DNA of 33,498 bases from JAGNRR01 sp964612525. Its GTDB lineage: Bacteria; Bacteroidota; Bacteroidia; Chitinophagales; Chitinophagaceae. Below the pieces are notes generated by a model. It saw only the letters and a program-made list of their open reading frames with translations, made no database searches and was not told the origin of the DNA. Numbering within the stretch: position 1 is the first letter of the stretch; the number at the start of each line of letters is the position of its first letter. This document shows positions 7,250-14,684 of the stretch, piece by piece. The position numbers were made by a program, and so were the translations under genes. The stretch spans positions 1 to 33,498 of the forward strand of contig CAZTCQ010000017.1 of NCBI GenBank assembly GCA_964612525.1. Direction: 5' to 3'.

Positions 7250-8608
7250 ATGAGATATTTATTTTTTATCGTATTGGTTATTTTAGGTGTTCAAACAGTT
7301 GAGGCACAACCACCGAAAAGTTTGGAAAAAATTATTGGAATCGTTGGCGATCGCATTGTTTTGAATTCTGATATTGAAACTGCTTTTATAGATGCTAAAA
7401 AGCAAAATCCAGATGTTCCGGCTAGTACAAAGTGCGAAATTTTAGAGCAAACTCTTGGACAAAAAATTCTTGCCGAACAAGCCGATCGAGATAGTGTCGT
7501 AATTTCTAAGGAAGAGTTAGAAGGCTTTTTGGACAATCGGATTCGTCAGTTTATTCAGCAGTTTGGTTCAGAGAAAAAATTAGAAGAGGTGGCGGGAAAA
7601 ACGGTTTATCAATTAAAGGATGAATACCGCCCTGTTTTTCAAGAGCAATTGAAGGCGCAGCGAATGCAACAGCAATTGATGGCCAAGGTGAAAATTACTC
7701 CTCAGGAGGTGAAAGAGTTTTACAAAAGTATTCCGCAAGACAGCTTACCGTTTTATCCCTCAATGGTAGAAATTGGGCAAATAATTTTTGCTCCTGAGAT
7801 TTCTAAGGAGGTAGATGATTATGCAAAAAATAAATTAGCAAAAATTAGAGAGAAGATTGTGAAAGGTGAGAGCACGTTTGACTATGAGGCAAGTTTCAGT
7901 GAAGACCCAGGCTCAAGAGATAATGGGGGCGACATGGGATTTGTAAAACGAGAACAGCTGGTACCTGAATTTGCCGCTGCTGCCTTCCGATTACAAACGG
8001 GTGAAATTTCTAAGGTAGTAAAAAGTGAATATGGTTACCACATAATAGAAATGATTGAGCGGCAAGGAGAGAATGCTCACTTACGTCACATATTAATCAA
8101 GCCGATTGTAACCTCCGGTGATGTGAAAAAAACTGAGAAATTGGCCGATAGTGTTCGAGCTGAATTGATGGCTGGTAAAACTACTTTTAGTCAAGCTGTA
8201 AAAAAGTACTCTTCAGACAAGCAGTCGAAAAACACAGGAGGCATTGTAACAAACCCCTACACAGGAAGTACTTTTTTGGAAATGAAACAGTTGGATGCGG
8301 CAGCAGCGATTGCCCTCCAGGATCAAAAAGAAGGGGAGTATTCTAAACCCGCTGAGTATACCACACCAACGGGTGATAAAACGGTGAGAATCATTTTTCT
8401 TCGTACAAGAACAGAGCCACATAAGGCTAACTTAGAAAATGATTATAATAAAATTCAGGAAGTAGCGCTGAGTAAAAAACAGAATACTTATTTGTTCAAT
8501 TGGTTGGAAGAAAGAATTCCTACATTTTATGTAAAGATTGATAAAAAATTTCATGATTGCCCTAATATTAGCAAGTGGCTAAAATCGGCGAAAACAAAAA
8601 AACTATAG
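7250..8608 (+). CDS. SurA-like periplasmic peptidyl-prolyl isomerase/chaperone
   Basis: 452 residues with a signal peptide (1-19, ending VEA before QPP). A SurA-type N-terminal chaperone domain (about 22-170) opens KIIGIVGDRIVLNSDIE, the characteristic start. Two parvulin PPIase domains follow: the first at about 175-272, with DPGSRDNGGDMGFV and EYGYHIIEMIER; the second at about 278-390, opening LRHILIKP and much less conserved, lacking the YGYHI end. It should assist folding of outer-membrane proteins in the periplasm. The C-terminal helix returns to the chaperone core. The stop is 5 bases before the preferred start of the MoxR gene, so the two are probably co-transcribed. The upstream TATTTTG at 7232-7238 is a poor -7 candidate. 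Confidence 0.88.
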   Translation: MRYLFFIVLVILGVQTVEAQPPKSLEKIIGIVGDRIVLNSDIETAFIDAKKQNPDVPASTKCEILEQTLGQKILAEQADRDSVVISKEELEGFLDNRIRQFIQQFGSEKKLEEVAGKTVYQLKDEYRPVFQEQLKAQRMQQQLMAKVKITPQEVKEFYKSIPQDSLPFYPSMVEIGQIIFAPEISKEVDDYAKNKLAKIREKIVKGESTFDYEASFSEDPGSRDNGGDMGFVKREQLVPEFAAAAFRLQTGEISKVVKSEYGYHIIEMIERQGENAHLRHILIKPIVTSGDVKKTEKLADSVRAELMAGKTTFSQAVKKYSSDKQSKNTGGIVTNPYTGSTFLEMKQLDAAAAIALQDQKEGEYSKPAEYTTPTGDKTVRIIFLRTRTEPHKANLENDYNKIQEVALSKKQNTYLFNWLEERIPTFYVKIDKKFHDCPNISKWLKSAKTKKL

Positions 8609-8613
8609 TAGAT

Positions 8614-9365
8614 ATGTACGGAAACGATGTGGAAGCGGCAGATGCTCTGAAAAAAAAATATGAAGAGCTGCGGAAAGAAATTGGCAAAGTAATTATTGGT
8701 CAAGACGAGGTGATTGAAAAAGTGATTATTGCCATACTATGCAATGGTCATAGTTTATTGGTAGGAGTGCCTGGGCTAGCAAAAACATTATTGGTGCAAA
8801 CGATTTCTGATGTATTGGATCTTGATTTTAAACGGGTGCAGTTTACGCCTGATTTAATGCCGAGTGACATCACGGGTGCGGAAATTTTGGATGAAAATCG
8901 AAATATGAAATTTATTCCTGGGCCTTTGTTTGCGAATATAATTTTAGCGGATGAAATAAATCGTACACCGCCTAAAACACAAGCTGCTTTGTTAGAGGCC
9001 ATGCAAGAGCGCACGATAACAGTGAGTGGAGAATTGCATAGGTTGCCAGCTCCCTTTTTTGTTTTAGCTACTCAAAACCCCATTGAGCAAGAAGGAACTT
9101 ATCCTTTGCCTGAAGCGCAACTGGATCGCTTCATGTTTAATATTTGGCTTGATTATCCTAGCTATCAAGAGGAAGTTGAAGTTATTAAAAACACCACGGC
9201 TGATAAGTCAGTGGATTTAGCCACTATTTTAACTGGTGATGAGATTTTGTATTTTCAGCAGTTAGTGCGCCGTGTGCCTGTGCCGGATAATGTAATGGAA
9301 TACGCAGTGAGCCTTGTGCACAAAACAAGACCGAATGAACAAGGGACTGATTTTGCACGACAGTA
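8614..9365 (+). CDS. MoxR-family AAA+ ATPase (3' end lost in an assembly gap)
   Basis: About 250 residues are visible before the N run. Counting from ATG 8614: Walker A GVPGLAKT at 51-58, Walker B ILADE with Asp113/Glu114, sensor-1 Asn155 in ATQNPIEQ, and the arginine of QLDRF at 172. These place it firmly in the MoxR AAA+ family, chaperone-like ATPases usually paired with VWA-domain or DUF58 proteins in cofactor insertion or envelope stress. The same frame has an earlier ATG at 8575, overlapping the SurA gene by 34 bases; I prefer 8614 because the family normally begins a few residues before the first helix. Family length (about 315-335) means some 70-80 residues are missing. Any partner gene in the gap is unseen. 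Confidence 0.9.
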
Positions 9366-9465
9366 NNNNNNNNNNNNNNNNNNNNNNNNNNNNNNNNNNN
9401 NNNNNNNNNNNNNNNNNNNNNNNNNNNNNNNNNNNNNNNNNNNNNNNNNNNNNNNNNNNNNNNNN
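9366..9465. other. Assembly gap (100 N)
   Basis: Exactly 100 N, the conventional placeholder for a scaffold gap of unknown size. It removes the end of the MoxR gene. The missing MoxR residues alone need more than 200 bases, so the true gap is larger than shown and could contain further genes. Confidence 0.95.
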
Positions 9466-9487
9466 GAGTCATTCGTAAGGATTTCTT

Positions 9488-9495
9488 TAAATTTG
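9488..9495 (+). promoter_or_regulatory. -7 box for the homogentisate dioxygenase gene
   Basis: TAAATTTG matches TAnnTTTG and ends 13 bases before the ATG at 9509, so the leader would be only about 9 bases. The -33 region falls in the assembly gap and cannot be checked. Confidence 0.5.
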
Positions 9496-9508
9496 CCAAT
9501 AGTAGATT

Positions 9509-10666
9509 ATGGCAAATTATTATTCGCTGGGTAAAATCCCTCATAAAAGACATACACAGTTCCGAGATGAAAACGGAAAACTATATTCGGAGCAATTGTT
9601 CTCTACCGAAGGTTTTTCTTCTAACTATTCATTGTTATATCATATACATCCACCTACCGAAATTACAAAAGTAGGAAAGCCCAAAAACGTGCAACCTGTT
9701 GCCGCAACAGAAAATTTACTCAAGCAAAGAAGTTTCGAAGGCTTTGATATAAAACCGCAAAAAGATTATTTGGATAGCAGAAAAATTATACTTTTTAATT
9801 CGGATTGTCAGATTACGCTCGCTGCTCCGCAGGAAAGTATGCAAGATTATTTTTATAAAAATGCTGATGCGGATGAGGTTCTTTTTATCCATGAAGGAAC
9901 AGGAAGAGTGAAAACCCAATACGGTGTACTTGATTTTAAATATGGCGATTATGTGGTGATTCCGCGTGGGGCCATATATCAAATAGAGTTTGATACGGAC
10001 AAGAATCGTTTGTTTATTACTGAAAGTTTTGGTCCGATTCAGTTTCCCAAACGTTATCTCAGTCAGCATGGACAGTTGCTAGAGCACTCGCCCTATTGTG
10101 AGAGAGATATAAAAAAGCCAAGGTTTGTAGAGGCAATTAATGAAACAGGAGAGTTCTTAATTAAGACTAAGAAAAAAGGGATGGAGTATGAGTTATACTA
10201 TGCGCACCACCCCTTTGATGTTGTGGGTTGGGATGGTTGTGAGTATCCTTATATTTTGAGTATTCATGATTTTGAACCTATAACGGGGCGTGTTCATCAG
10301 CCACCACCAGTGCATCAAACTTTTGATGGAAAGGATTTTGTTATTTGTTCTTTTGTGCCTCGTTTATACGACTATCATCCCGATAGTATTCCTGCGCCCT
10401 ATAATCATAGTAATATTGATAGTGATGAACTGTTATATTATGTAGATGGTGAATTTATGAGCCGAAAACATGTGACTAAGGGCATGCTGACATTACACCC
10501 TAGCGGTATACCGCATGGGCCGCATCCTGGTGCGGTAGAGAAAAGTATAGGCCAAACAGAAACGGCTGAGTTAGCTGTTATGGTAGATACGTTTAGGCCT
10601 TTGCAAATGACCCAAGATGCTTTGGATATAGAAGACGAAAATTATGTCATGAGTTGGGCGGAGTAA
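9509..10666 (+). CDS. hmgA: Homogentisate 1,2-dioxygenase
   Basis: 385 residues. The enzyme opens the ring of homogentisate to maleylacetoacetate in tyrosine/phenylalanine catabolism, using Fe(II). Conserved features are an N-terminal GKIPHKRHTQFR, DEVLFIHEGTG and YGDYVVIPRGAIYQI in the N-terminal cupin, and in the C-terminal cupin PPPVHQTF, YNHSNIDSDELLYYVDG and HPSGIPHGPHPG. His300, Glu307 and His336 fit the spacing of the iron ligands of the human enzyme (assignment inferred). It is shorter than the roughly 440-residue human type, as is the Bacteroidota version. No other tyrosine-degradation gene is visible here. Only 3 bases separate its stop from that of the convergent gene. Confidence 0.93.
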   Translation: MANYYSLGKIPHKRHTQFRDENGKLYSEQLFSTEGFSSNYSLLYHIHPPTEITKVGKPKNVQPVAATENLLKQRSFEGFDIKPQKDYLDSRKIILFNSDCQITLAAPQESMQDYFYKNADADEVLFIHEGTGRVKTQYGVLDFKYGDYVVIPRGAIYQIEFDTDKNRLFITESFGPIQFPKRYLSQHGQLLEHSPYCERDIKKPRFVEAINETGEFLIKTKKKGMEYELYYAHHPFDVVGWDGCEYPYILSIHDFEPITGRVHQPPPVHQTFDGKDFVICSFVPRLYDYHPDSIPAPYNHSNIDSDELLYYVDGEFMSRKHVTKGMLTLHPSGIPHGPHPGAVEKSIGQTETAELAVMVDTFRPLQMTQDALDIEDENYVMSWAE

Positions 10667-10669
10667 AAT

Positions 10670-11302
10670 CTACTCACCCACAGCCTTCCAAATATCTTTA
10701 CTCGGCGCCTCTTGAGTAGACAGCTTTAAAAGATCTAATAAATACTCATTTTCGCTTTGGTCGCTATATTCAATGAGCTGTTGAAATGCTTTTTCGGTGA
10801 TTGGGAAAATTGAGGTAAGGTCTAATTTCCAGACTGAATTTTCTTTAAAAAAAGTAAAATTTACGGGAGTAGGATTTCCTCTAACTACTAATTGGGCCTC
10901 TGCCGTATTTTCCTTAATTTTTATTTTCCCAATTTCATTGAGGGCGACACTATTTTTGCCAACCATTCCTTCTTGAATTGCATAAATTAAAGCTTCTTTA
11001 CCCGTAAAATTTCTAAGGTTCTCAGCCGACGTTCTGTGCCTGAGGGCTAGCACCATAAACTTATCCATGAGCGATAGCTCGCTCACAGTGGTAGAATCGG
11101 AGTGCAAACAATAGTCTATTGATTTAGCATAGTACTGAATAGTTTTATTTGACAAAAACTCGACTGCTTTTTGCCCTTCGTCGTCTAGAATTGCTTTCTT
11201 ATAGGCGGCAAAGCAGGATTTAATTTTGGCTTCTTCTTTTTCTTGCGCTTGAGATTGAAAAAAAAACAGAGATAGGATGACAATGAGAAAAGAGTATTTC
11301 AT
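10670..11302 (-). CDS. Secreted protein of unknown function, possibly NTF2-like fold
   Basis: 210 residues; not recognised as a named family. A signal peptide is clear (1-19, core FLIVILSLFFF, ending SQAQ). The rest alternates helix and strand: KIKSCFAAYKKAILDDEGQK near the start, a middle region with RHRTSAENLRNF, then beta-like segments ending ENSVWKLDLTS (about 160-170). A helical start followed by strands ending in 'VWKLD' resembles SnoaL/NTF2-like and DUF4878-type secreted proteins of Bacteroidota; this is a fold guess only. It is the last gene of a minus-strand group with the SPOR and M20 genes, starting 8 bases after the M20 stop. A 5-bp inverted repeat (GAGTA/TACTC, 10661-10675) spans the convergent stops. 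Confidence 0.6.
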   Translation of the reverse strand: MKYSFLIVILSLFFFQSQAQEKEEAKIKSCFAAYKKAILDDEGQKAVEFLSNKTIQYYAKSIDYCLHSDSTTVSELSLMDKFMVLALRHRTSAENLRNFTGKEALIYAIQEGMVGKNSVALNEIGKIKIKENTAEAQLVVRGNPTPVNFTFFKENSVWKLDLTSIFPITEKAFQQLIEYSDQSENEYLLDLLKLSTQEAPSKDIWKAVGE

Positions 11303-11310
11303 AAAAAAAA

Positions 11311-12489
11311 TTAAAACTTAGTGGCAATCTCGTAGAGCATTTTGATGCCAACTTGAATTGAGTCCTGGTGAATATCAAATTGAGGGTGATGAACTGGATG
11401 TTCAAACTTACCTTTATAACTTGTGCCCAATCGCATAAAACAGCCTGGGATTTCATGCGTGTAGAAACTAAAATCTTCAGCGGTCATTCTTTTATTTAGC
11501 GTATAAATGGCGTTTTCACCAAAAGCATTCTTGAGAACTGCTCTCGCTCGTTGAGTAGTTTTCGGGTCATTGGTTAAAAAAGGGTATCCGGGAGGCATGC
11601 TAATTGCTGCATCTCCACCCATAGCTTGTGCCATTTCCTTGACTTGCTTTTTGATGATTTCTTTAGCTTCACCGCGCCAGGCTTCGTCCATACAGCGTAA
11701 GGTGCCAGCTAGCTTTACTTCATTGGGGATTACATTACCCACTTGCCCACCTTCAATTTTTCCGAACGAAAGAACGGATGGAGAGGCAGCATTGTTATGT
11801 CTACGAGAAATCAAGGTTTGTAGACTGAGAATTACTTGGGCCGCGATTACAATAGGGTCAATCGTTTGGTGGGGGAGTGCGGCATGGCCTCCTTTTCCTC
11901 TGATGGTGATATGAATTTCATCGCAGCTAGCCATGTATTGGCCTTCTCGCATTCCTATTGCACCACTCGGCAAATTAGGGTAAACGTGCAGCGCAAAAAT
12001 GGCTTGGGGTTTAGGATTTTCTAGAACACCTTCTTTGATTAATAAACTGGCGCCTCCTGGGCTTTTTTCTTCACCGGGTTGGAATATTAGTTTAATCGTT
12101 CCCTCCCAATTTTCTTTTGTCTCTTGCAATAGTTTGGCTGTGCCTAAAAGGCAAGTGGTATGAACATCATGTCCGCAGGCGTGCATTACGCCTTGGTTTT
12201 TGCTCTTATAGTCTACTTCGTTTTCTTCAAGTATAGGCAAAGCATCCATATCTGCTCGTAAGGCAATTACTCTGCTTTCCGGTTTTTTACCCTTGATAAT
12301 CCCTAGTATGCCAGTGCCGGCTATTCCACTTTGATGTTCAATTCCGCATTCGGTCAATTTGTTAGAAACAAATTTGGAAGTATTAAATTCTTGAAAAGAT
12401 AACTCTGGATTGGCATGCAAATGCTCCCTGATTGCTATAAAGTCGGGTAGCTGATTTTCTAGCAATTGCTTCGCCTTACTATCTGACAT
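11311..12489 (-). CDS. M20-family metallo-amidohydrolase/aminoacylase
   Basis: 392 residues, typical for the M20D amidohydrolase family (hippurate hydrolase, N-acyl-amino-acid amidohydrolase, IAA-amino-acid hydrolase). Visible marks are LRADMDALPI at about 77-86, HACGHDVHT at 103-111 with metal-ligand candidates Cys105 and His107, FQPGEEKSPGGA with Glu140/Glu141, HVYP with His168, and a C-terminal HPVHHPQFD carrying the last His. A dimerisation (lid) domain covers about 185-300 and begins GKGGHAALPH. No signal peptide, so it is cytoplasmic. It would split an acyl-amino acid or similar amide; the substrate cannot be told from sequence. Its start overlaps the end of the SPOR gene by 11 bases. 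Confidence 0.88.
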   Translation of the reverse strand: MSDSKAKQLLENQLPDFIAIREHLHANPELSFQEFNTSKFVSNKLTECGIEHQSGIAGTGILGIIKGKKPESRVIALRADMDALPILEENEVDYKSKNQGVMHACGHDVHTTCLLGTAKLLQETKENWEGTIKLIFQPGEEKSPGGASLLIKEGVLENPKPQAIFALHVYPNLPSGAIGMREGQYMASCDEIHITIRGKGGHAALPHQTIDPIVIAAQVILSLQTLISRRHNNAASPSVLSFGKIEGGQVGNVIPNEVKLAGTLRCMDEAWRGEAKEIIKKQVKEMAQAMGGDAAISMPPGYPFLTNDPKTTQRARAVLKNAFGENAIYTLNKRMTAEDFSFYTHEIPGCFMRLGTSYKGKFEHPVHHPQFDIHQDSIQVGIKMLYEIATKF

Positions 12490-13087
12490 TAATATTTTTT
12501 ACAGTAACAATATCTGGGACTACAAAAGATTTTGGGAATCCTGAACTTTGTAGCTTACGTAGCATGCGGTAAGCACTTTTTTTGCTAGCATAATTTCCTA
12601 CTCGGATTTTAAAGTACGGAGAAATGTAGGACATGTAAGAACGGACACCTCTGTGAGAGCGCATGAACTTTCTTTTCATATTCACAGCGGCTGTTCGGCT
12701 AGATCCAGAATAAATATTTACTCGGTATCCTCTTCGGGTTACAATAGAACCTGTTACTACCTTCTTACCTCTTTTAATGGCAGCTCCACTTTTTACTTTT
12801 GAGGAACCACTTACCCCTAATTTTTCTTTCCGCTTTCTTATAATCTCTTCTTTAGCTTTTACTCTAGAAACGTATCTAGCCTTGTTTCTAGCCACCACTT
12901 GGCCTCTGTTGCTCAGCGCACTCAGCCTAGGATCTTTGAAGACATTTACATTAGATAGTAATACTGCCGAGTCCATACTTTTTGAACTTAACATTGAATC
13001 GTCTACAAGCATAGAAACTGTGTCGCCTTGCGCGAAAAGTTGAGGGGTTGTAAAGACGATAAGTAGCAGTATTACAATTTTTTTCAT
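12479..13087 (-). CDS. Secreted SPOR-domain protein
   Basis: 202 residues from ATG 13087. The frame remains open to 13165, but the chosen start begins a good signal peptide (MKKIVILLLIVFTTPQLFAQ) and lies 9 bases after a TAnnTTTG box, so the longer version would begin upstream of the promoter. After the signal comes a low-complexity Ser/Asp region, then a very basic stretch (about 70-115, many K and R). The C-terminal SPOR domain (about 118-198) has the form GYRVNIYSGSSRTAAVNMK and YFKIRVGNYASKKSAYRML. SPOR domains bind glycan strands lacking stem peptides, so this is probably a periplasmic cell-wall-associated protein. First gene of the SPOR-M20-secreted protein group. Confidence 0.8.
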   Translation of the reverse strand: MKKIVILLLIVFTTPQLFAQGDTVSMLVDDSMLSSKSMDSAVLLSNVNVFKDPRLSALSNRGQVVARNKARYVSRVKAKEEIIRKRKEKLGVSGSSKVKSGAAIKRGKKVVTGSIVTRRGYRVNIYSGSSRTAAVNMKRKFMRSHRGVRSYMSYISPYFKIRVGNYASKKSAYRMLRKLQSSGFPKSFVVPDIVTVKNINVR

Positions 13088-13095
13088 AACTGTTT

Positions 13096-13103
13096 CAAAG
13101 GTA
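13096..13103 (-). promoter_or_regulatory. -7 box for the SPOR gene
   Basis: On the minus strand this reads TACCTTTG, matching TAnnTTTG. Its last base is 9 bases before the ATG at 13087, so the mRNA leader should be only a few bases. No convincing -33 element was found. Confidence 0.45.
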
Positions 13104-13210
13104 TTGAATGATGCACGCTCATTAAAAAGTTTTTTAATAATAGATTGTAAATGTTGATACTTCATAGGCTGAATTAACTAGAAGATGCGGTAATTCTACA
13201 AATTCCACAA

Positions 13211-13218
13211 TAAGTTTG
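13211..13218 (+). promoter_or_regulatory. -7 box for the CoA-binding protein gene
   Basis: TAAGTTTG matches TAnnTTTG. Only 4 bases separate it from the ATG at 13223, which predicts transcription starting at or next to the start codon. No convincing -33 element was found. Confidence 0.45.
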
Positions 13219-13222
13219 TGAT

Positions 13223-13579
13223 ATGAAAACATTAGTATTTGGTGGAAGTTTGAATCCGGAGCGGTACAGTAATATTGCCATTAAACGTCTAGAAGACAAT
13301 GATATAGAAGTTGTATCTTACGGTTTGAGAGCAGGGCTTGTAGGGACGGTTCCTATTGACACGAGTCTTGAAGATTATGATGACATTCATACGATTACCT
13401 TATATATGAATCCTAAGAGGCAGAGAGAGTTTTACACATACTTAGTAGGGCTGAATCCTCAAAGGATTATTATGAATCCTGGAACAGAAAACAATGAACT
13501 AGCCACTCTTGCTAAGGAGCAAAATATTGAGGTAGTCGAAGCATGCACTTTAGTAATGCTTTCGACTAATCAGTATTAA
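13223..13579 (+). CDS. CoA-binding domain protein (YccU-like)
   Basis: 118 residues, one Rossmann domain. The opening KTLVFGGSLNPERYSNIAIKRL places the nucleotide loop as in the small stand-alone CoA-binding proteins (COG1832 type). PKRQREFYTYLVGLNPQRII is followed by MNPGTENNEL, the conserved end of the fold, where the family has a 'xxxxGxxNxE' loop. The start matches a CoA_binding domain without the ligase parts of succinyl-CoA synthetase. No catalytic role is established for these proteins. It stands alone, divergent from the SPOR gene, and is closed by a strong hairpin terminator shared with the convergent gene. Confidence 0.8.
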   Translation: MKTLVFGGSLNPERYSNIAIKRLEDNDIEVVSYGLRAGLVGTVPIDTSLEDYDDIHTITLYMNPKRQREFYTYLVGLNPQRIIMNPGTENNELATLAKEQNIEVVEACTLVMLSTNQY

Positions 13580-13591
13580 TTATTATAAAAA

Positions 13592-13616
13592 AAAGCTTGA
13601 CTCATTGTCAAGCTTT
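13592..13616. terminator. Bidirectional terminator between convergent genes
   Basis: AAAGCTTGAC-TCATT-GTCAAGCTTT is a perfect 10-bp stem with a 5-base loop. An A run lies on its left (13587-13591), which becomes a U run for minus-strand transcripts. It serves the CoA-binding gene (plus) and the basic secreted protein gene (minus, stop at 13624). Confidence 0.8.
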
Positions 13617-13623
13617 GAAAAAT

Positions 13624-14373
13624 TTATTTGTAAACACCGTCCTTTAATTCAGGATCTTTGGTAAGGATAAGATACTCATCTTCATCTTTAATACGATTCC
13701 ATTTTTTGTATTGTTGTACACTTAATGTTTCTCTTAGTCTTTTATCGCGAAGCATATATGCTTGTTTTAATTGATAATTTTTTTCAAGAGAGCTTAAATT
13801 TTTATCTGTAATAATGTTGTCCACGTCACGGTCGCACTCGCTACAAATACCTTTGAAGACAGGACGCTGATATTTTGAAGCATCGATATCATCGGCTAAA
13901 ATATCTAAGCTAGTGTATCGTTTTCGAACTACAGTAGTGGCATAATCTTTTTCGTTTTCAGTCATATATATCACGCGTTCGTTTTGAATGATTTTATTTT
14001 CATTCTTCTTAGCTCGAACAACAGGTTTTCGCACTCTTCTTTTGCGCACTTTGTGTTTTCTTTTTGGGGCTGTCATGATACGTTTTACTGTATTCACCTT
14101 ACGCTCTCCTTGGTACTTTCCAACCTCTTCTTTGCTTCTAATGTTCACGTCATAAACTTGCTTTTTGGAACGACGTTCTATGTTTTTACGACGCTTGCGA
14201 CTATCGTAATTTTTTTCAAAACCATCTATGTAAAAACCGTCATCAGTTTTAATGTCCGTTTGTTGCTTAAAATAACGGCTACGCTTCTTCTTGTCAACTC
14301 TACTTTGAGCGTTGGCTTGAAAAAAGAAACTCGCACCAAGTAGGCAGATTAGGGTGATTGTTATGTTCTTCAT
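13624..14373 (-). CDS. Basic secreted protein with a CxxC motif, function unknown
   Basis: 249 residues; not recognised. Signal peptide 1-22 (ends NAQ). The mature protein is unusually basic, with clusters at 28-36, 58-71 and 103-123 (KRKHKVRKRRVRKPVVR). A single CxxC pair (Cys177, Cys180 in GICSECDRD) sits before a helical C-terminal part. The segment RDKRLRETLSVQQYKKW (209-225) resembles the last helix of small Bacteroidota periplasmic proteins with CpxP/Spy-like 'LTxxQ' motifs, but only that helix is seen. It shares MKNIT, a signal peptide and a basic central region with the DUF4476 protein at 20158-21717, though I cannot align the rest. It is divergent from gldJ, with 311 bases between them. 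A periplasmic or envelope role is all that can be inferred. Confidence 0.6.
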   Translation of the reverse strand: MKNITITLICLLGASFFFQANAQSRVDKKKRSRYFKQQTDIKTDDGFYIDGFEKNYDSRKRRKNIERRSKKQVYDVNIRSKEEVGKYQGERKVNTVKRIMTAPKRKHKVRKRRVRKPVVRAKKNENKIIQNERVIYMTENEKDYATTVVRKRYTSLDILADDIDASKYQRPVFKGICSECDRDVDNIITDKNLSSLEKNYQLKQAYMLRDKRLRETLSVQQYKKWNRIKDEDEYLILTKDPELKDGVYK

Positions 14374-14437
14374 ATTTCTCTATTGTAAAAATCAGTCGTA
14401 AGTTAATACTAAAATAGTACAAACTAATTATTCATGG

Positions 14438-14445
14438 CAAATATA
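14438..14445 (-). promoter_or_regulatory. -7 box for the basic secreted protein gene
   Basis: Minus strand TATATTTG, an exact match to TAnnTTTG. The expected leader is about 60 bases and begins with an inverted repeat at 14401-14425. Confidence 0.55.
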
Positions 14446-14615
14446 ATGTTTCTCCGTTGAGCTTCCCGTAATAAAATTCATAAAAAAAGGAAAAGGGCTC
14501 GACGAGTAGTTCGGCAAATACATGGCAGCTAGGGCAAGGAATTCAAATTGTTTTTTTTTAGAAACCGAACATAGTAAAGTGCTAAAATAAATTTAATTCT
14601 TTATTGCTTTTATCA

Positions 14616-14623
14616 TAGCTTTG
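14616..14623 (+). promoter_or_regulatory. gldJ: -7 box for gldJ
   Basis: TAGCTTTG matches TAnnTTTG. The expected start site near 14628 gives a leader of about 57 bases, which contains the hairpin at 14634-14663. There is no good -33 element. Confidence 0.5.
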
Positions 14624-14633
14624 TCTTATCATT

Positions 14634-14663
14634 GTGAGGTGATTTCAAGCTAAGAAATCTCAC
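14634..14663 (+). promoter_or_regulatory. Bulged hairpin in the gldJ leader
   Basis: GTGAG, three unpaired bases GTG, ATTTC, 7-base loop AAGCTAA, GAAAT, CTCAC: two 5-bp stems separated by a 3-base bulge on the 5' side. It begins about 6 bases after the predicted transcription start. No U run follows, so it is not an intrinsic terminator. Confidence 0.5.
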
Positions 14664-14684
14664 TCTTAACGGATAAATAGAAAA

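Larger units (their letters stand above)
14374..14684. other. Intergenic region between the basic secreted protein gene and gldJ
   Basis: 311 bases without a gene. It holds divergent -7 boxes (14438-14445 minus, 14616-14623 plus) and two leader hairpins (14401-14425 and 14634-14663). Nothing recognisable is seen in the middle part (about 14446-14590) apart from an AT-rich run and a small CTCG-A-CGAG repeat (14498-14506). Confidence 0.6.

Noticed and set aside
8575..8613. Earlier MoxR start at 8575
   Set aside because: It would overlap the SurA gene by 34 bases and add 13 residues outside the usual family N-terminus; ATG 8614 follows the SurA stop directly.
9466..9508. End of the MoxR gene after the gap
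   Set aside because: None of the frames there resembles a MoxR C-terminus; the segment reads as a promoter region with TAAATTTG.
13088..13165. Longer N-terminus for the SPOR protein
   Set aside because: The -7 box at 13096-13103 and the signal peptide starting at 13087 both favour the shorter protein.
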